Shown: positions 16,985 to 24,960 of the stretch, piece after piece
Numbering within the stretch: position 1 is the first letter of the stretch
Layout: each line of letters starts with the position of its first letter
From: Candidatus Omnitrophota bacterium
GTDB lineage: Bacteria > Omnitrophota > Gorgyraeia > Aquiviventales > Aquiviventaceae
Direction: 5' to 3'
NCBI GenBank assembly: GCA_030697665.1
Contig: JAUYPJ010000002.1
Span: 1-33,147, forward strand
Length of the DNA stretch: 33,147 nt
Position numbers and translations under genes: made by a program
Notes under the pieces: generated by a model
The model's database searches: none
Told to the model about the DNA's origin: nothing
What the model saw: the letters and a program-made list of their open reading frames with translations, nothing else

Positions 16985-18688
16985 TTGCCTCATGGCCGAC
17001 TCCACGTCACCCCGGAGGTGCGCGCGAAGGATCCGACGGCCCCTGTGCTGCATCGCCTGAAAATCGGCCAGCGCCTGCGCGTGCTTAAGGGCGCCGAACG
17101 TGAACGGCTCCCCAGGGATGGGAAGATCGAGCGGCTCCTCAGCGGTCAGCTGCAGAAACAGCCCCTGGTCTGGCCCCCCTTTGTACAGTTGACCGGTTGA
17201 ATGCAGGTACCGGGGACCGATGCCCAGCATGGTGGGAAGGCCGAGCGCGCCGCTCAGATGGTCCCGGATGGCGCGCGCCGCGTGATCCAGCGCCGGCTGC
17301 CGCGGGAGAAACGACAAGACCGCCACGTAGTCTCCCGCTCGAGCCTGCCGGAGGAAGTCGCGCAGACACTGACCGGTTGAGCGGGAACCGGCTGAAGGAG
17401 TGGCACTGGAACCGTAGAGGGCCAACCCCGGTTCCGACAGCAGGGGGGTGTCCTCCGGAAACCGCCGGTCTCTGACGTACTGTGCCAGCAGCTCGTTCGT
17501 GCGGTCCTTGCTCTCCTTGACGTTTGGCTCATCGAACGGATTGACCCCCAGGAGACCGCCCACCATGGCCGTCACGATGGACCACTTGATCACCTCCCCG
17601 CCCAGATCGTACCGGTCCTCCCACCACACCCGAACGATGGGCTGACCCGACGACTCAAGACCGCGGACCTGCGCCTCCAACGCCGCATCGGGATGCCCGG
17701 CCAATTGCCAGACGACAAACACGCGATCGGCGCCGTACGCTTCCGGCGCGCACCACCGCTCGCCGTGAATCGGAGTGATGCCTCGGCCCTGCTTGCCGGT
17801 GCTCTCGGCAATGAGCTGTTCCACCCACGTGCCAACGCTGGACAGCTCCGGAGCGCAGAGGAGCGTCAACTTATCGCGGCCGGCGCGGGCCAACCCTCCC
17901 AGCGTCGCCCCAAGCTGGGCGGCGGGGTTGTCCTGGAGCGGAATGTCCGGCCCACAGCGGGAGAGCATCTCCAGCGCCCGGGTCAGGAGGGCGTCGGGAT
18001 CGATCCCCAGCAGCGACGCAGGCACCAGCCCAAAGTACGTCAAGGCGGAAAAGCGGCCCCCCACGTCGTCGCCGGTCTTGGGGCCGTGGGTGAAGATGCG
18101 ACGGAACTTCCACGTCATCGCCTGCGCCTCCAGCGGCGTCCCCGCATCGGTGATGGCGATGCAGTGGGTTCCCGGCTCGAGGCCGGCCTGACGAAGCGCG
18201 TCGTAGAAGGAGGCGGCTAACGCCGACACCTCCGCCGTCGCACCGGACTTGCTGGAGACGATGACAACGAGCTGATCCGATGGGCATCGTTGCTGCAGCG
18301 AGCGAATCGCCGTCGGATCGGTGGTATCCAGGACCGTCACGTCTATCCCGCGCGTGGCCGTCGAGCCGCCCCCGCCGAAGGTGTGACGGCACACCTCGGC
18401 GAACAGCCCGCTGCCACCCATGCCGAGCAGCACCGCCTGCGTGCAGCCGGCCCGGCGGATCTCCTGCGCGAAGTCGAGCAGCGAGGCGCATTGCGGCCGC
18501 ATCCAGCGAGGCGCCTCGAGCCACCCAAGCCGCCGCCGAATGGCGGCCTGGAGCGCCGCGTCGGTGCCCCACAGGCTCGGGTCGTTGGCCCAGAGCCGCT
18601 CAACGAACCGCTGGGTCTTTAGCTGATCGAGCGCCGCCCGCATCAGGTCGGCGGAACGACCGAGGGAGAGGCGTTGGGTGGAGGCCAT
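16955..18688 (-). CDS. pgi: Glucose-6-phosphate isomerase (type found fused to transaldolase)
   Basis: A 577-residue SIS-domain enzyme interconverting glucose-6-P and fructose-6-P. LLGMGGSGLFAEV and IVSSKSGATAEV are the first sugar-phosphate loop pair; DVGGRFSALTYFGLVPASLL, LGVNPFDEPNVKESK and YLHSTGQLYKGGP are the second SIS domain and active-site segments. The pattern is that of the Pgi half of bifunctional transaldolase-Pgi proteins; the N-terminal 60 residues are not a transaldolase domain. The ATG is at 18688, 2 nt after the DUF3047 stop. Confidence 0.88.
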   Translation of the reverse strand: MASTQRLSLGRSADLMRAALDQLKTQRFVERLWANDPSLWGTDAALQAAIRRRLGWLEAPRWMRPQCASLLDFAQEIRRAGCTQAVLLGMGGSGLFAEVCRHTFGGGGSTATRGIDVTVLDTTDPTAIRSLQQRCPSDQLVVIVSSKSGATAEVSALAASFYDALRQAGLEPGTHCIAITDAGTPLEAQAMTWKFRRIFTHGPKTGDDVGGRFSALTYFGLVPASLLGIDPDALLTRALEMLSRCGPDIPLQDNPAAQLGATLGGLARAGRDKLTLLCAPELSSVGTWVEQLIAESTGKQGRGITPIHGERWCAPEAYGADRVFVVWQLAGHPDAALEAQVRGLESSGQPIVRVWWEDRYDLGGEVIKWSIVTAMVGGLLGVNPFDEPNVKESKDRTNELLAQYVRDRRFPEDTPLLSEPGLALYGSSATPSAGSRSTGQCLRDFLRQARAGDYVAVLSFLPRQPALDHAARAIRDHLSGALGLPTMLGIGPRYLHSTGQLYKGGPDQGLFLQLTAEEPLDLPIPGEPFTFGALKHAQALADFQAMQHRGRRILRAHLRGDVESAMRQLQHAIEEAV

Positions 18689-18690
18689 CG

Positions 18691-19464
18691 TTACTGGCGA
18701 GGGGGCGTGGAACGGCCTTTGGATCCGCGACCGAGCGGCCGGCGGCCGACCCGCAGCTCATCCAGATGGGCCAACGTCCGGCTGCCGGTGTTATCGCTGT
18801 CGCTCATCACTCCAATCGCGACGACGTCTGGTGGCGCTGCGCCGAAACAGCGCCGGTAATCCTCCCCGAGGTGACGTTCCACGCGCCGCCATTGGCCAAG
18901 CGCCGTGGAGCCGCTCTCGACCACGATGAGCTTCGCCGCCGGGGAGAACGGGCTGCTCAGGTGGGTGCCTGGCGGGAGCGCGGCGGACCACACATAGTCG
19001 AGGCTGCGCTTCTGCCACGGCAAGCCGCTCGTTTCAAAATAGACGTAGATCCGCGCCGCGGCATCCGCCCCTTCCTTGCGATCGAGCGCCTCCCGCTCGA
19101 CGAGCCGGTCCACCCGCCACTCCCAGGAGAGCCAGGGGGAGTCGTCGGGGTCAAAGCGCACGACGCTGACCAAGAGGGAGGCAGTGCCGTCACTCTGCGC
19201 CCGGAGGCACGTCCGCCCGTCCACCTGAACCACCTGATACCGCGTATGGCCTCGGAGCACGACTTCACGCCAGCGCGCGGGGTCGAGCGTCTGAAACGGC
19301 TCCGTCCACACGGTGGAAGGACGCAGGGAGGGAAGCGGGGGGGAAAGCAACAACTCCGTCACCCGTCGGCCGGAACACCCCACGGTCAGCCCGATGAGGA
19401 CGCAGCCGGTGAGCCGCCACCTCTTGAACGGACGCGCCGCGCGTTCGTGACCGTTGCCCCGCAT
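18691..19464 (-). CDS. DUF3047 lipoprotein
   Basis: A 257-residue exported protein. The N-terminus WRLTGCVLIGLTVGCSG is a signal peptide with a lipobox-like VGC. The body matches the DUF3047 family: WLSWEWRVDRL, ADAAARIYVYFE, SLDYVWSAALPPG, VVVESGS-type strand and RRVERHLGEDYRRCFGA, VVAIGVMSDSDNTGSRTLAH. The family is periplasmic and of unknown function, with a jelly-roll-like strand pattern inferred by others. It ends 2 nt before pgi, so the two are probably co-transcribed. Confidence 0.8.
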   Translation of the reverse strand: MRGNGHERAARPFKRWRLTGCVLIGLTVGCSGRRVTELLLSPPLPSLRPSTVWTEPFQTLDPARWREVVLRGHTRYQVVQVDGRTCLRAQSDGTASLLVSVVRFDPDDSPWLSWEWRVDRLVEREALDRKEGADAAARIYVYFETSGLPWQKRSLDYVWSAALPPGTHLSSPFSPAAKLIVVESGSTALGQWRRVERHLGEDYRRCFGAAPPDVVAIGVMSDSDNTGSRTLAHLDELRVGRRPLGRGSKGRSTPPRQ

Positions 19465-19551
19465 CGGACCGCCGTTGATTTGCCCACGCGCGCCCCTGTG
19501 CCTGCGAGGCCGGGACGGTACGTAGCGGGTTGCCGCAGAGGTCTCACGACG

Positions 19552-20046
19552 TTACTTCAGAACTTCTGTCCCGCTCAGCTCGCTGCTGCCCGCGGAGAGA
19601 TCTGCGTACGTGCGCAGCTTGGCCCACGTCGCCTTGCCGACGACCCCATCCTCTTGCAGCCCGTGGATCCGTTGAAACTCCCTGACCGCCTCGCGGGTCT
19701 GTGGCCCCATCTTGCCATCAACGGACCCCTGGTAAAACCCCGCGTTCTTCAGGGCCCGTTGGATCTCGTCGGTCTTGGGCTTCTCCGATGACCGCGCCGA
19801 CGGCCTGGGGGTCTCAGGAGCGCTCCGCCCCTGAAGCGGCGCGCTGCTGATCGTCGTCGCCCCCAGATCACTCGGCGCCGCCGCGGACCCCTCGCTCAGG
19901 GGGGAACGCTCCAACTGCGTGAGTCGCTCATCCAGCAAGCCGACTTGAGATTGCAGTCGTGTCAGCTCTTGGCGATACCGGCCCCCCGCACATCCGCCGA
20001 GCAGCATTGCCATCCCCGCAAGCCAGATCACAGAACCACCCTTCAT
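19552..20046 (-). CDS. Peptidoglycan-binding lipoprotein
   Basis: A 164-residue lipoprotein: MKGGSVIWLAGMAMLLGGC is a signal peptide with lipobox LGGC, followed by a coiled-coil (YRQELTRLQSQVGLLDERLT), a Ser/Pro/Ala linker and a C-terminal PG_binding_1 domain (EIQRALKNAGFYQGSVDGKM, GPQTREAVREFQRIHGL, DGVVGKATWAKL). It would tether the outer membrane to the wall. The ATG at 20046 has a purine-rich Shine-Dalgarno (GGGAGGGG) and a good promoter 47 nt upstream. Confidence 0.88.
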   Translation of the reverse strand: MKGGSVIWLAGMAMLLGGCAGGRYRQELTRLQSQVGLLDERLTQLERSPLSEGSAAAPSDLGATTISSAPLQGRSAPETPRPSARSSEKPKTDEIQRALKNAGFYQGSVDGKMGPQTREAVREFQRIHGLQEDGVVGKATWAKLRTYADLSAGSSELSGTEVLK

Positions 20047-20092
20047 CCCTTCCCCTCCCTGTTGATAACGTTCGTGAAGCGAACTCGATGGT

Positions 20093-20121
20093 AGTCTAAC
20101 AGAGTCCCATCCCTGGTTCAA
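20093..20121 (-). promoter_or_regulatory. Promoter of the peptidoglycan-binding lipoprotein gene
   Basis: On the minus strand TTGAAC (20121-20116), 17 nt, TAGACT (20098-20093) with TGT before the -10 and ACC after it. The predicted start leaves a leader of about 40 nt carrying the Shine-Dalgarno sequence. Confidence 0.65.
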
Positions 20122-20159
20122 CCCAGAACAGGAGTGGGTACTGTCTTCAATTGCCTGTT

Positions 20160-20254
20160 CACACCACGGAAGCACGGAAGCGCCACGGAAGCACGGAAAC
20201 GGCTCCTCAAGGATTTCTCCGTGTCTCTGTGGAATTCTGTGCCTCCGTGGTGTC
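20160..20254. repeat. Word-repeat hairpin, ACGGAAGC family (copy 1)
   Basis: Left arm built on CACGGAAG words (20160-20202), centre GGCTCCTCAAGGA, right arm complementary (20214-20254) ending GTGGTGTC. It is nearly identical over about 95 bp to 31523-31618 and related to 28541-28642. ACCCAGGAGC lies 20 nt to the right at 20274-20283, overlapping the stop codon of the neighbouring gene. Confidence 0.8.
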
Positions 20255-20271
20255 AAGGGGAAGTTCAGGCA

Positions 20272-20931
20272 CTACCCAGGAGCGGGTGGAGGGACGACGG
20301 CCGACGGCTTCGCGCGCCGGGTAATAATGAGGTAACCGGATGGGGTCACGTAGATTTCGTGGACCATCTGGGGTTCGACGTAGACAAACGCCGAGGAGCC
20401 GTAGGCCGCCTCCACACATGGCAGTAGCGGCGCGGCCCGATACCAGACCTGCCAGATCAGATCGAGATCGGGCGCCAGCGGGTACACCGTCGGCCGCTGC
20501 ACCTGCTGTTGCGCCACACGCGAGAACTGCCCGCTGAGCCGCATGGGCTTGTGGTAGCTCTTCAGCCCCAGGGTGGTCAACCAGGGATGCCACTTCACGA
20601 TGCCGCCGCTGATCGACCACTGATCCCCGCGCAACCGCACCTGGATCGGCGAAGCGTGCCCACCCCGAGCCGGCTGATAGGTCAGCTCGAACTCCTCCGG
20701 TGACAACCGCCGCGTGGTGACCTGCGCGACCAGCGTCCGCTCAGTAAAGGCGTCGCCGACGCGCAGGAGCACCAACAGCGCGCTCAGCAGCAACCCGACG
20801 CCGGCGCAGATCGCCGCAGCGACCACGCGCCGGATGGCGCGGATCAACCCTCGGGGGTTGCGCAGGACGCTCACCATCCACCAGAGGCTCATCGCCCACA
20901 TCACGATCGCCGCCACGGCCACGAACGCCAT
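20272..20931 (-). CDS. Uncharacterised two-helix membrane protein
   Basis: A 219-residue protein: TM1 (FVAVAAIVMWAMSLWWMVSV), a basic loop (RNPRGLIRAIRRV), TM2 (VAAAICAGVGLLLSALLVLL), then about 155 residues rich in beta strands outside the membrane (IQVRLRGDQWSISGGIVKWH, LTTLGLKSYHKPMRLSGQFS, HEIYVTPSGYLIITRR). I recall proteins of this layout annotated loosely as transporters in Proteobacteria, but I know no function. The start at 20931 has AAGGAG 9 nt upstream. Its stop overlaps the repeat-associated ACCCAGGAGC motif. Confidence 0.75.
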   Translation of the reverse strand: MAFVAVAAIVMWAMSLWWMVSVLRNPRGLIRAIRRVVAAAICAGVGLLLSALLVLLRVGDAFTERTLVAQVTTRRLSPEEFELTYQPARGGHASPIQVRLRGDQWSISGGIVKWHPWLTTLGLKSYHKPMRLSGQFSRVAQQQVQRPTVYPLAPDLDLIWQVWYRAAPLLPCVEAAYGSSAFVYVEPQMVHEIYVTPSGYLIITRRAKPSAVVPPPAPG

Positions 20932-20944
20932 CTGGAGTTTCTCC

Positions 20945-20974
20945 TTGTTGCCGGCAAAGACGGTGTGCTAGACT
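20945..20974 (+). promoter_or_regulatory. Promoter of the sigma-like gene, predicted leaderless
   Basis: TTGTTG (20945-20950), 18 nt, TAGACT (20969-20974) with TGC before it and ACC after. The -10 ends 8 nt before the ATG at 20982. The -35 overlaps the Shine-Dalgarno of the divergent membrane-protein gene. Confidence 0.55.
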
Positions 20975-20981
20975 ACCGTGG

Positions 20982-21815
20982 ATGACAACGTCGGTGTTGG
21001 ACCTTGATCTCGATTTCGGGCAGGAGCCGCAGACGATCGCCGTGCAGGATGAGCCGGCGCTGGAGATTGCGCTTCCGCAGGTCTTCGTCCAGCCGACGCT
21101 GACCGCGCTCCAGCGAGGGCGGCGGCCCCACGTGGAAGCCTTGGCCGTCCAGATCGCCCAGCGCGTCCAACTCAACCCGACCCAGGGGCTCGGACCGGAC
21201 TACCAGGAGTTGGTCAACGAGTTCCAGCCGCTCTTTGCGTGGGCCATCGCCTGCTGGGATTACCTCCTCTCCACGGAAGGCTGCCGCTTCGTCCCCCGGA
21301 GCCCCTTGCAGAAGTCCGGCGCGCGGGGGGACTACCGGGTGGTCACCGACAAGGATTTCTCGCGGCTCGCCCACGGCGCGTTTCGTCGCTGCGTCCTCGA
21401 CTTCGCCGAGACGACGCCAAGCGGCGCCGACACGAGCCCGCACCCGACGTCGCTGAGCCGCCGGCTGCGAGAGCGCTTTTGGCCGCTCCTCCTCCAGGCC
21501 TACCGGGAGCTGGAACAGCCGCCCGATCCGCGCCAGAGGATCCTCACTCCGTACAGCTACCTTCGGTGTGTCCCGTACCAGTTCCTGAACCCATTCCACC
21601 AAGACCTGGTGGACGCCGCCGTCCAGCGGCTCCCCGTTCGAGAGCGGCAGGCCCTCGACGCCTACTTCCTCCAGTTCTCTACAGAGCCTGCCGCAGCCGA
21701 GGCCCTGGGCTGTCCCGTCGAGGAGCTGCGCAGCGCGCTGCGTCAAGGACTCCTCACGCTCCTGCTCGAGCATCGGCTGGTCTATTGCCTGCTCCGCCAA
21801 ATCGAGCGCTACTGA
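20982..21815 (+). CDS. Divergent sigma-70-like protein
   Basis: A 277-residue cytoplasmic protein. The C-terminus (LPVRERQALDAYFLQFSTEP, AAAEALGCPVEELRSALRQG) has the pattern of sigma region 4: LPxxER, a short helix, then an HTH with LGCPVEELR as recognition part. The middle (DYQELVNEFQPLFAWAIACW ... YRVVTDKDFSRLAHGAFRRC) resembles region 2 helices with a 25-residue insert. LTPYSYLRCVPYQFLN between them is a striking linker I cannot assign. The N-terminal 70 residues are acidic and low in structure. It could be a divergent sigma factor or an unrelated HTH protein. No Shine-Dalgarno; the promoter is placed for a leaderless mRNA. Confidence 0.6.
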   Translation: MTTSVLDLDLDFGQEPQTIAVQDEPALEIALPQVFVQPTLTALQRGRRPHVEALAVQIAQRVQLNPTQGLGPDYQELVNEFQPLFAWAIACWDYLLSTEGCRFVPRSPLQKSGARGDYRVVTDKDFSRLAHGAFRRCVLDFAETTPSGADTSPHPTSLSRRLRERFWPLLLQAYRELEQPPDPRQRILTPYSYLRCVPYQFLNPFHQDLVDAAVQRLPVRERQALDAYFLQFSTEPAAAEALGCPVEELRSALRQGLLTLLLEHRLVYCLLRQIERY

Positions 21816-21828
21816 CTGCTAAATATGC

Positions 21829-21857
21829 TGGACACCGACCTGATCTCGCTCTATAGT
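21829..21857 (+). promoter_or_regulatory. Promoter of the desaturase gene
   Basis: TGGACA (21829-21834), 17 nt, TATAGT (21852-21857). The leader of about 50 nt contains a GC hairpin (GGGC-AGGCC-CCGCCC region, about 21870-21884) followed by AAGGAGG 4 nt before the ATG at 21913. I do not recognise a riboswitch in it. Confidence 0.7.
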
Positions 21858-21912
21858 GTAGAGCCAAAGCGGGCAGGCCCCGCCCAGTGAGGGGGACGCC
21901 TAAGGAGGCCGG

Positions 21913-22833
21913 ATGGCATCGTTGACGTCAAGCGGCGCAATTCCCACGAACGTGCGGATCAAGTGGGATATCATGCTCGGCATCGCAGCGATTCATGTGG
22001 GGGCGCTGCTGGCGCCCTTCACGTTTACGTGGCAAGGCTTCTGGGCGTTCTTCTGGCTGCAGTGGATTACGGGGCTCTTGGGCATCACCCTCTGCTACCA
22101 CCGCCTCTTGGCCCACCGGAGCTTCCAGGTGCCGAAATGGCTGGAGTACGGTCTGACGCTGTGCGGCACCCTCGCGCTCCAAGGGGGACCGCTGAAGTGG
22201 GTGTCCACCCATCGCGTCCACCACGCCTTCTCCGACCGCCCGCAAGATCCCCACAGCCCCAGGCGGGGATTCTGGTGGGCGCACGCGGGGTGGCTCTTCG
22301 CCTGGGATGAGACGCTCGACCGGCCGGACAACTACACCCGCTTCGTGCCGGACCTGACCCGAGATCCTGTCCATCAGTTCATCGAAAAGACCGAGCTGCT
22401 CTACACCATCCTGCTCGGCGGCGCCTTGTATGCGTGGGGCGGGCTGTCGTGCCTGGTCTGGGGGGTCTTTGCCCGATTGGTCTTCGTCTATCACACGACC
22501 TGGCTGGTGAACTCCGCCGCCCACCTGTGGGGCTACCAGAGCTACCGCACCAACGAAGGCTCCAGGAACAACTGGTGGGTCGCGCTGCTCTCCTACGGCG
22601 AGGGGTGGCACAATAACCACCACGCCTACCTGCACTCGGCCGCCCACGGCCTGCGCTGGTGGGAAGTCGATCCGACGTATCTGACCATCAGGTTCCTGGG
22701 CTGGCTGAAGCTCGCCAGGCGCATTCGCCTGCCGCGCGGCAATCCTGCCCAACTGCCCCCGATCGAGTTCGTGCCAAGTCGCCGGCTGACGATCCCCGTC
22801 CCCGTCTCCGTCCCAAGCCTCTCCTCCGTGTAA
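21913..22833 (+). CDS. Acyl-CoA / acyl-lipid delta-9-type fatty acid desaturase
   Basis: A 306-residue membrane di-iron enzyme that puts a double bond into fatty acyl chains using oxygen. The three His boxes are HRLLAHR (box 1), HRVHHAF (box 2) and HNNHHAY (box 3), with four hydrophobic stretches (for example HVGALLAPFTFTWQGFWAFF and ITGLLGITLCY before box 1, TILLGGALYAWGGLSCLVW after box 2). NSAAHLWGYQSY is typical of bacterial DesC/Ole1-like enzymes. It has its own promoter and a strong Shine-Dalgarno. It depends on oxygen, in keeping with the respiratory genes. The extra C-terminal tail is Pro-rich. Confidence 0.93.
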   Translation: MASLTSSGAIPTNVRIKWDIMLGIAAIHVGALLAPFTFTWQGFWAFFWLQWITGLLGITLCYHRLLAHRSFQVPKWLEYGLTLCGTLALQGGPLKWVSTHRVHHAFSDRPQDPHSPRRGFWWAHAGWLFAWDETLDRPDNYTRFVPDLTRDPVHQFIEKTELLYTILLGGALYAWGGLSCLVWGVFARLVFVYHTTWLVNSAAHLWGYQSYRTNEGSRNNWWVALLSYGEGWHNNHHAYLHSAAHGLRWWEVDPTYLTIRFLGWLKLARRIRLPRGNPAQLPPIEFVPSRRLTIPVPVSVPSLSSV

Positions 22834-22992
22834 TCTCCACGCGCCTTCCCGGATCTCCGATCTCCGCGGATGGCTCGAGTTGGTCGGCCCCGCGGGCCGT
22901 CGCCGTCTCGAACCCTTCCTTCTCCTCGTCTGTTCTTGAGCGAGCCTTCCTCGACCCCGCAGCGTTTCATGCTGAAATTCTACAAGATCGTC

Positions 22993-24339
22993 CTACTTCG
23001 GCTTCGCAATTAGTACCTCTGCTGGTCGCCCAATCCTCCTGCGCCAACTTTGCCGATCTGTAAGGTGAACGATACGGTAGCCTACTTCAATTCGAGATGA
23101 AAGTCGTGCAGGATCCGAGAGACGTACCGTGTAGCCATTCCTTTCCAAGACCTCCACGAACTCTTGCCGAAAAACCTCATCCTCAATGAGCGGAAGGTGC
23201 TCCAGCGGGCCGCTATACGCCAGGAATTTCCCATCCCATTCCACCCCTTGCCAGACTCCTGACGAGCTTGCGGTTTGCCGCGCAATTCCCTCATCGAGCT
23301 GCTTCAAGCGCGATATCACGCTGCCAACTGCCGAATCAGCGACCCGACTCCCTGTACTCCCTGCAAGCTGCTGCAAGAGTGTTTGAACGTCGGCTTCCTC
23401 ATCACAGTTTAGCGCCATGCGGTCTGACAGAGGGGTAGGAAGGGAATTCTTTCGTACTTCACCAAGACACAGGGGGATGATGCGTCGCCCAGGCAGAAAC
23501 CAGGCGCAACCTACCTCGAACCACACCCATGTGCGCGCAAGGCCACGCTTCGTCGCGAGCAGTAAAATGATGCCGGACCGACGAAGAACGTCCTGGACCT
23601 CTTCCGGCCATTTGACGCCCGCTGGCAAATCGGTGGGATCGCTGGACAGGAACACATCAATGCCAGGAACCCGTCGCTCCAACTCAGTTTTGAGCAAGCC
23701 AGCCAAATCTTTATCCGACGTGGCATGGCTCAAGAAGACTTGCGTCGTTTTCGGACCCATCAGAGAACCTTTCCCAATCTCTTCAGCCCTGCTCCAACCT
23801 TTCGCTGTAACGGTGATCGGGTTTGACGGCCTCGAGCCGTATTCAACCCATCCCTCCTTGTGCAATTCCCGCAAGATGAACTCTCTTGCTTCATAGCTGT
23901 CTGCAAAGACCACCGGATCAAAATGAGCGTCGATCATACGCGACGTGATTGGTTCTCCGAAGTGGGGTGACAACTTTTTCAGATTTACGAGCGCCCTGTC
24001 TAATCGCTCCGGTGGCGTACCAGGAAACTGGCGCACTAGGTCATCCCACTCTATAAAGGGGATCGGGAGACTCCCATCTGGTTTCTCGCCAGCTCTATAA
24101 AGCACGAGAGGAAAGCTCGCACCATGAATCGTCAACTCTCTTAGGCGAGCCGCAGCTTTTCGGCGTTCATCATTCGGGAGTTCGGTAACGGCTCCCGCAT
24201 CAATCAAAGACATGGCGAAACGTCCACACCTCGGACAATCATAAACCTCCAATATTCTCATTTCCCCGAAGTGCTCTGCCCAAGGCGTGACTTGGGCAGC
24301 CTCTCGAGTAATCGGGCAAGTCCCTGCTTTCGCGCTCAT
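22993..24339 (-). CDS. TIR-domain protein with N-terminal zinc-ribbon/winged-helix-like region (candidate defence effector)
   Basis: A 448-residue protein in three parts. Residues 1-45 carry C8, C35 and C38 (EVYDCPRCGRF), a probable partial zinc ribbon. Residues about 95-190 (LDRALVNLKKLSP ... EAREFILRELHKEGWVEYGS ... ITVTAKGWSRAEEI) look like a winged helix. Residues 199-325 are a TIR domain: TQVFLSHATSDKDLAGLL, then IDVFLSSDPTDLPAGVKWPE and TWVWFEVGCAWF, where E275 fits the catalytic Glu of TIR NADases. The last 120 residues are unassigned. Its ATG overlaps the RusA-like stop by 4 nt (ATGA). Base composition is clearly less GC-rich than its neighbours. An antiviral NAD-depleting role is inferred from family behaviour. 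Confidence 0.82.
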   Translation of the reverse strand: MSAKAGTCPITREAAQVTPWAEHFGEMRILEVYDCPRCGRFAMSLIDAGAVTELPNDERRKAAARLRELTIHGASFPLVLYRAGEKPDGSLPIPFIEWDDLVRQFPGTPPERLDRALVNLKKLSPHFGEPITSRMIDAHFDPVVFADSYEAREFILRELHKEGWVEYGSRPSNPITVTAKGWSRAEEIGKGSLMGPKTTQVFLSHATSDKDLAGLLKTELERRVPGIDVFLSSDPTDLPAGVKWPEEVQDVLRRSGIILLLATKRGLARTWVWFEVGCAWFLPGRRIIPLCLGEVRKNSLPTPLSDRMALNCDEEADVQTLLQQLAGSTGSRVADSAVGSVISRLKQLDEGIARQTASSSGVWQGVEWDGKFLAYSGPLEHLPLIEDEVFRQEFVEVLERNGYTVRLSDPARLSSRIEVGYRIVHLTDRQSWRRRIGRPAEVLIAKPK

Positions 24340-24704
24340 TGAACCGGCCCTTCATCGAAAATCCAGAACTCGGTGAACTCTTGGTCGTCGGCCTCAATCT
24401 TTCTTGTTTCCAGGTGCCACACGAAGTTATCAAGTGGCCGCGAGCCTGGTTTCCCAAACGTCCCAAAGAGCCCGTCAAGAGCCGTCTTGCTCAAGTTATC
24501 CAAATCAGACTGTTGGAGACGACTCCCTTGCAGATGGAAATCAACCCGGACGGAAAAACGATGCCGCTCAGGAAGTTGCTCAATCGGAGGACCTGCCTGC
24601 CGGATCTTCTGCTTATAGTGCTCAACGGCATCGCCCTTTCCCCACACTTTAATGGAAGGGGTCAGACAGGGCCCGGAAACCTTACCATGTGCGATGAGTT
24701 TCAT
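24336..24704 (-). CDS. RusA-like Holliday-junction resolvase/nuclease
   Basis: A 122-residue protein of RusA length. RFSVRVDFHLQG is the beta strand, followed by SDLDNLSKTALDGLFGTFG with D67, D69, N70, K73 and D77, then D92 in RPLDNFVW and K102. These fit the catalytic Asp triad and Lys of RusA (D70, D72, K76, D91 in E. coli), so a metal-dependent nuclease active on branched DNA is likely. RusA genes are usually phage-derived. Here the gene is the first of an operon with the TIR gene (4-nt overlap). Start is the ATG at 24704; a GTG lies one codon earlier. Confidence 0.78.
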   Translation of the reverse strand: MKLIAHGKVSGPCLTPSIKVWGKGDAVEHYKQKIRQAGPPIEQLPERHRFSVRVDFHLQGSRLQQSDLDNLSKTALDGLFGTFGKPGSRPLDNFVWHLETRKIEADDQEFTEFWIFDEGPVQ

Positions 24705-24755
24705 CACTTCACATTAAGCCGCTTCAGCGCCATCCTGAGCAAATGCGAGAGCCAG

Positions 24756-24887
24756 TCATTTGTTCGACTTACTCCGACTTCTTTTTTTGCGCTCGATCCA
24801 TCGCTTGATATCCACTTCCGCGAAACGCCAGCGGAGGGGGAGCGTGGCGCCGGGGAGCTCGCCGATGCAGTGGCCGTCCTGGCTCAT
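24756..24887 (-). pseudogene. C-terminal fragment of an excisionase/MerR-like HTH protein
   Basis: From the ATG at 24887 a 43-residue reading gives GELPGATLPLRWRFAEVDIK followed by RWIERKKRSRSK. This matches the second half of the excisionase-type HTH (G-x-LP-x-x-x-x-x-x-RWRF-x-x-x-DI-x-x-WI-x-x-x-K). The first helix and turn are missing; just upstream an unrelated short frame (MAERIEEILA) ends in a stop. It lies 51 nt before the RusA-like gene on the same strand, so it may be a broken regulator of that operon or debris of an integrated element. Confidence 0.5.
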
Positions 24888-24960
24888 GCCAAGATCTCTT
24901 CAATTCGCTCAGCCATGACCTTTCAGCGCCTCCAGGGTCAGTCGCCAAATGTAAGTAGGA

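Noticed and set aside
21864..21912. Riboswitch in the desaturase leader
   Set aside because: The leader is short and has one GC hairpin; no known aptamer core could be matched.
22834..22992. Possible tRNA or terminator between the desaturase and TIR genes
   Set aside because: There is a CGGCCC-CGC-GGGCCG hairpin at 22885-22899 and a TCTCGAACCC stretch, but no acceptor, D or anticodon stems fit a tRNA and no T-run follows. I see nothing else there.
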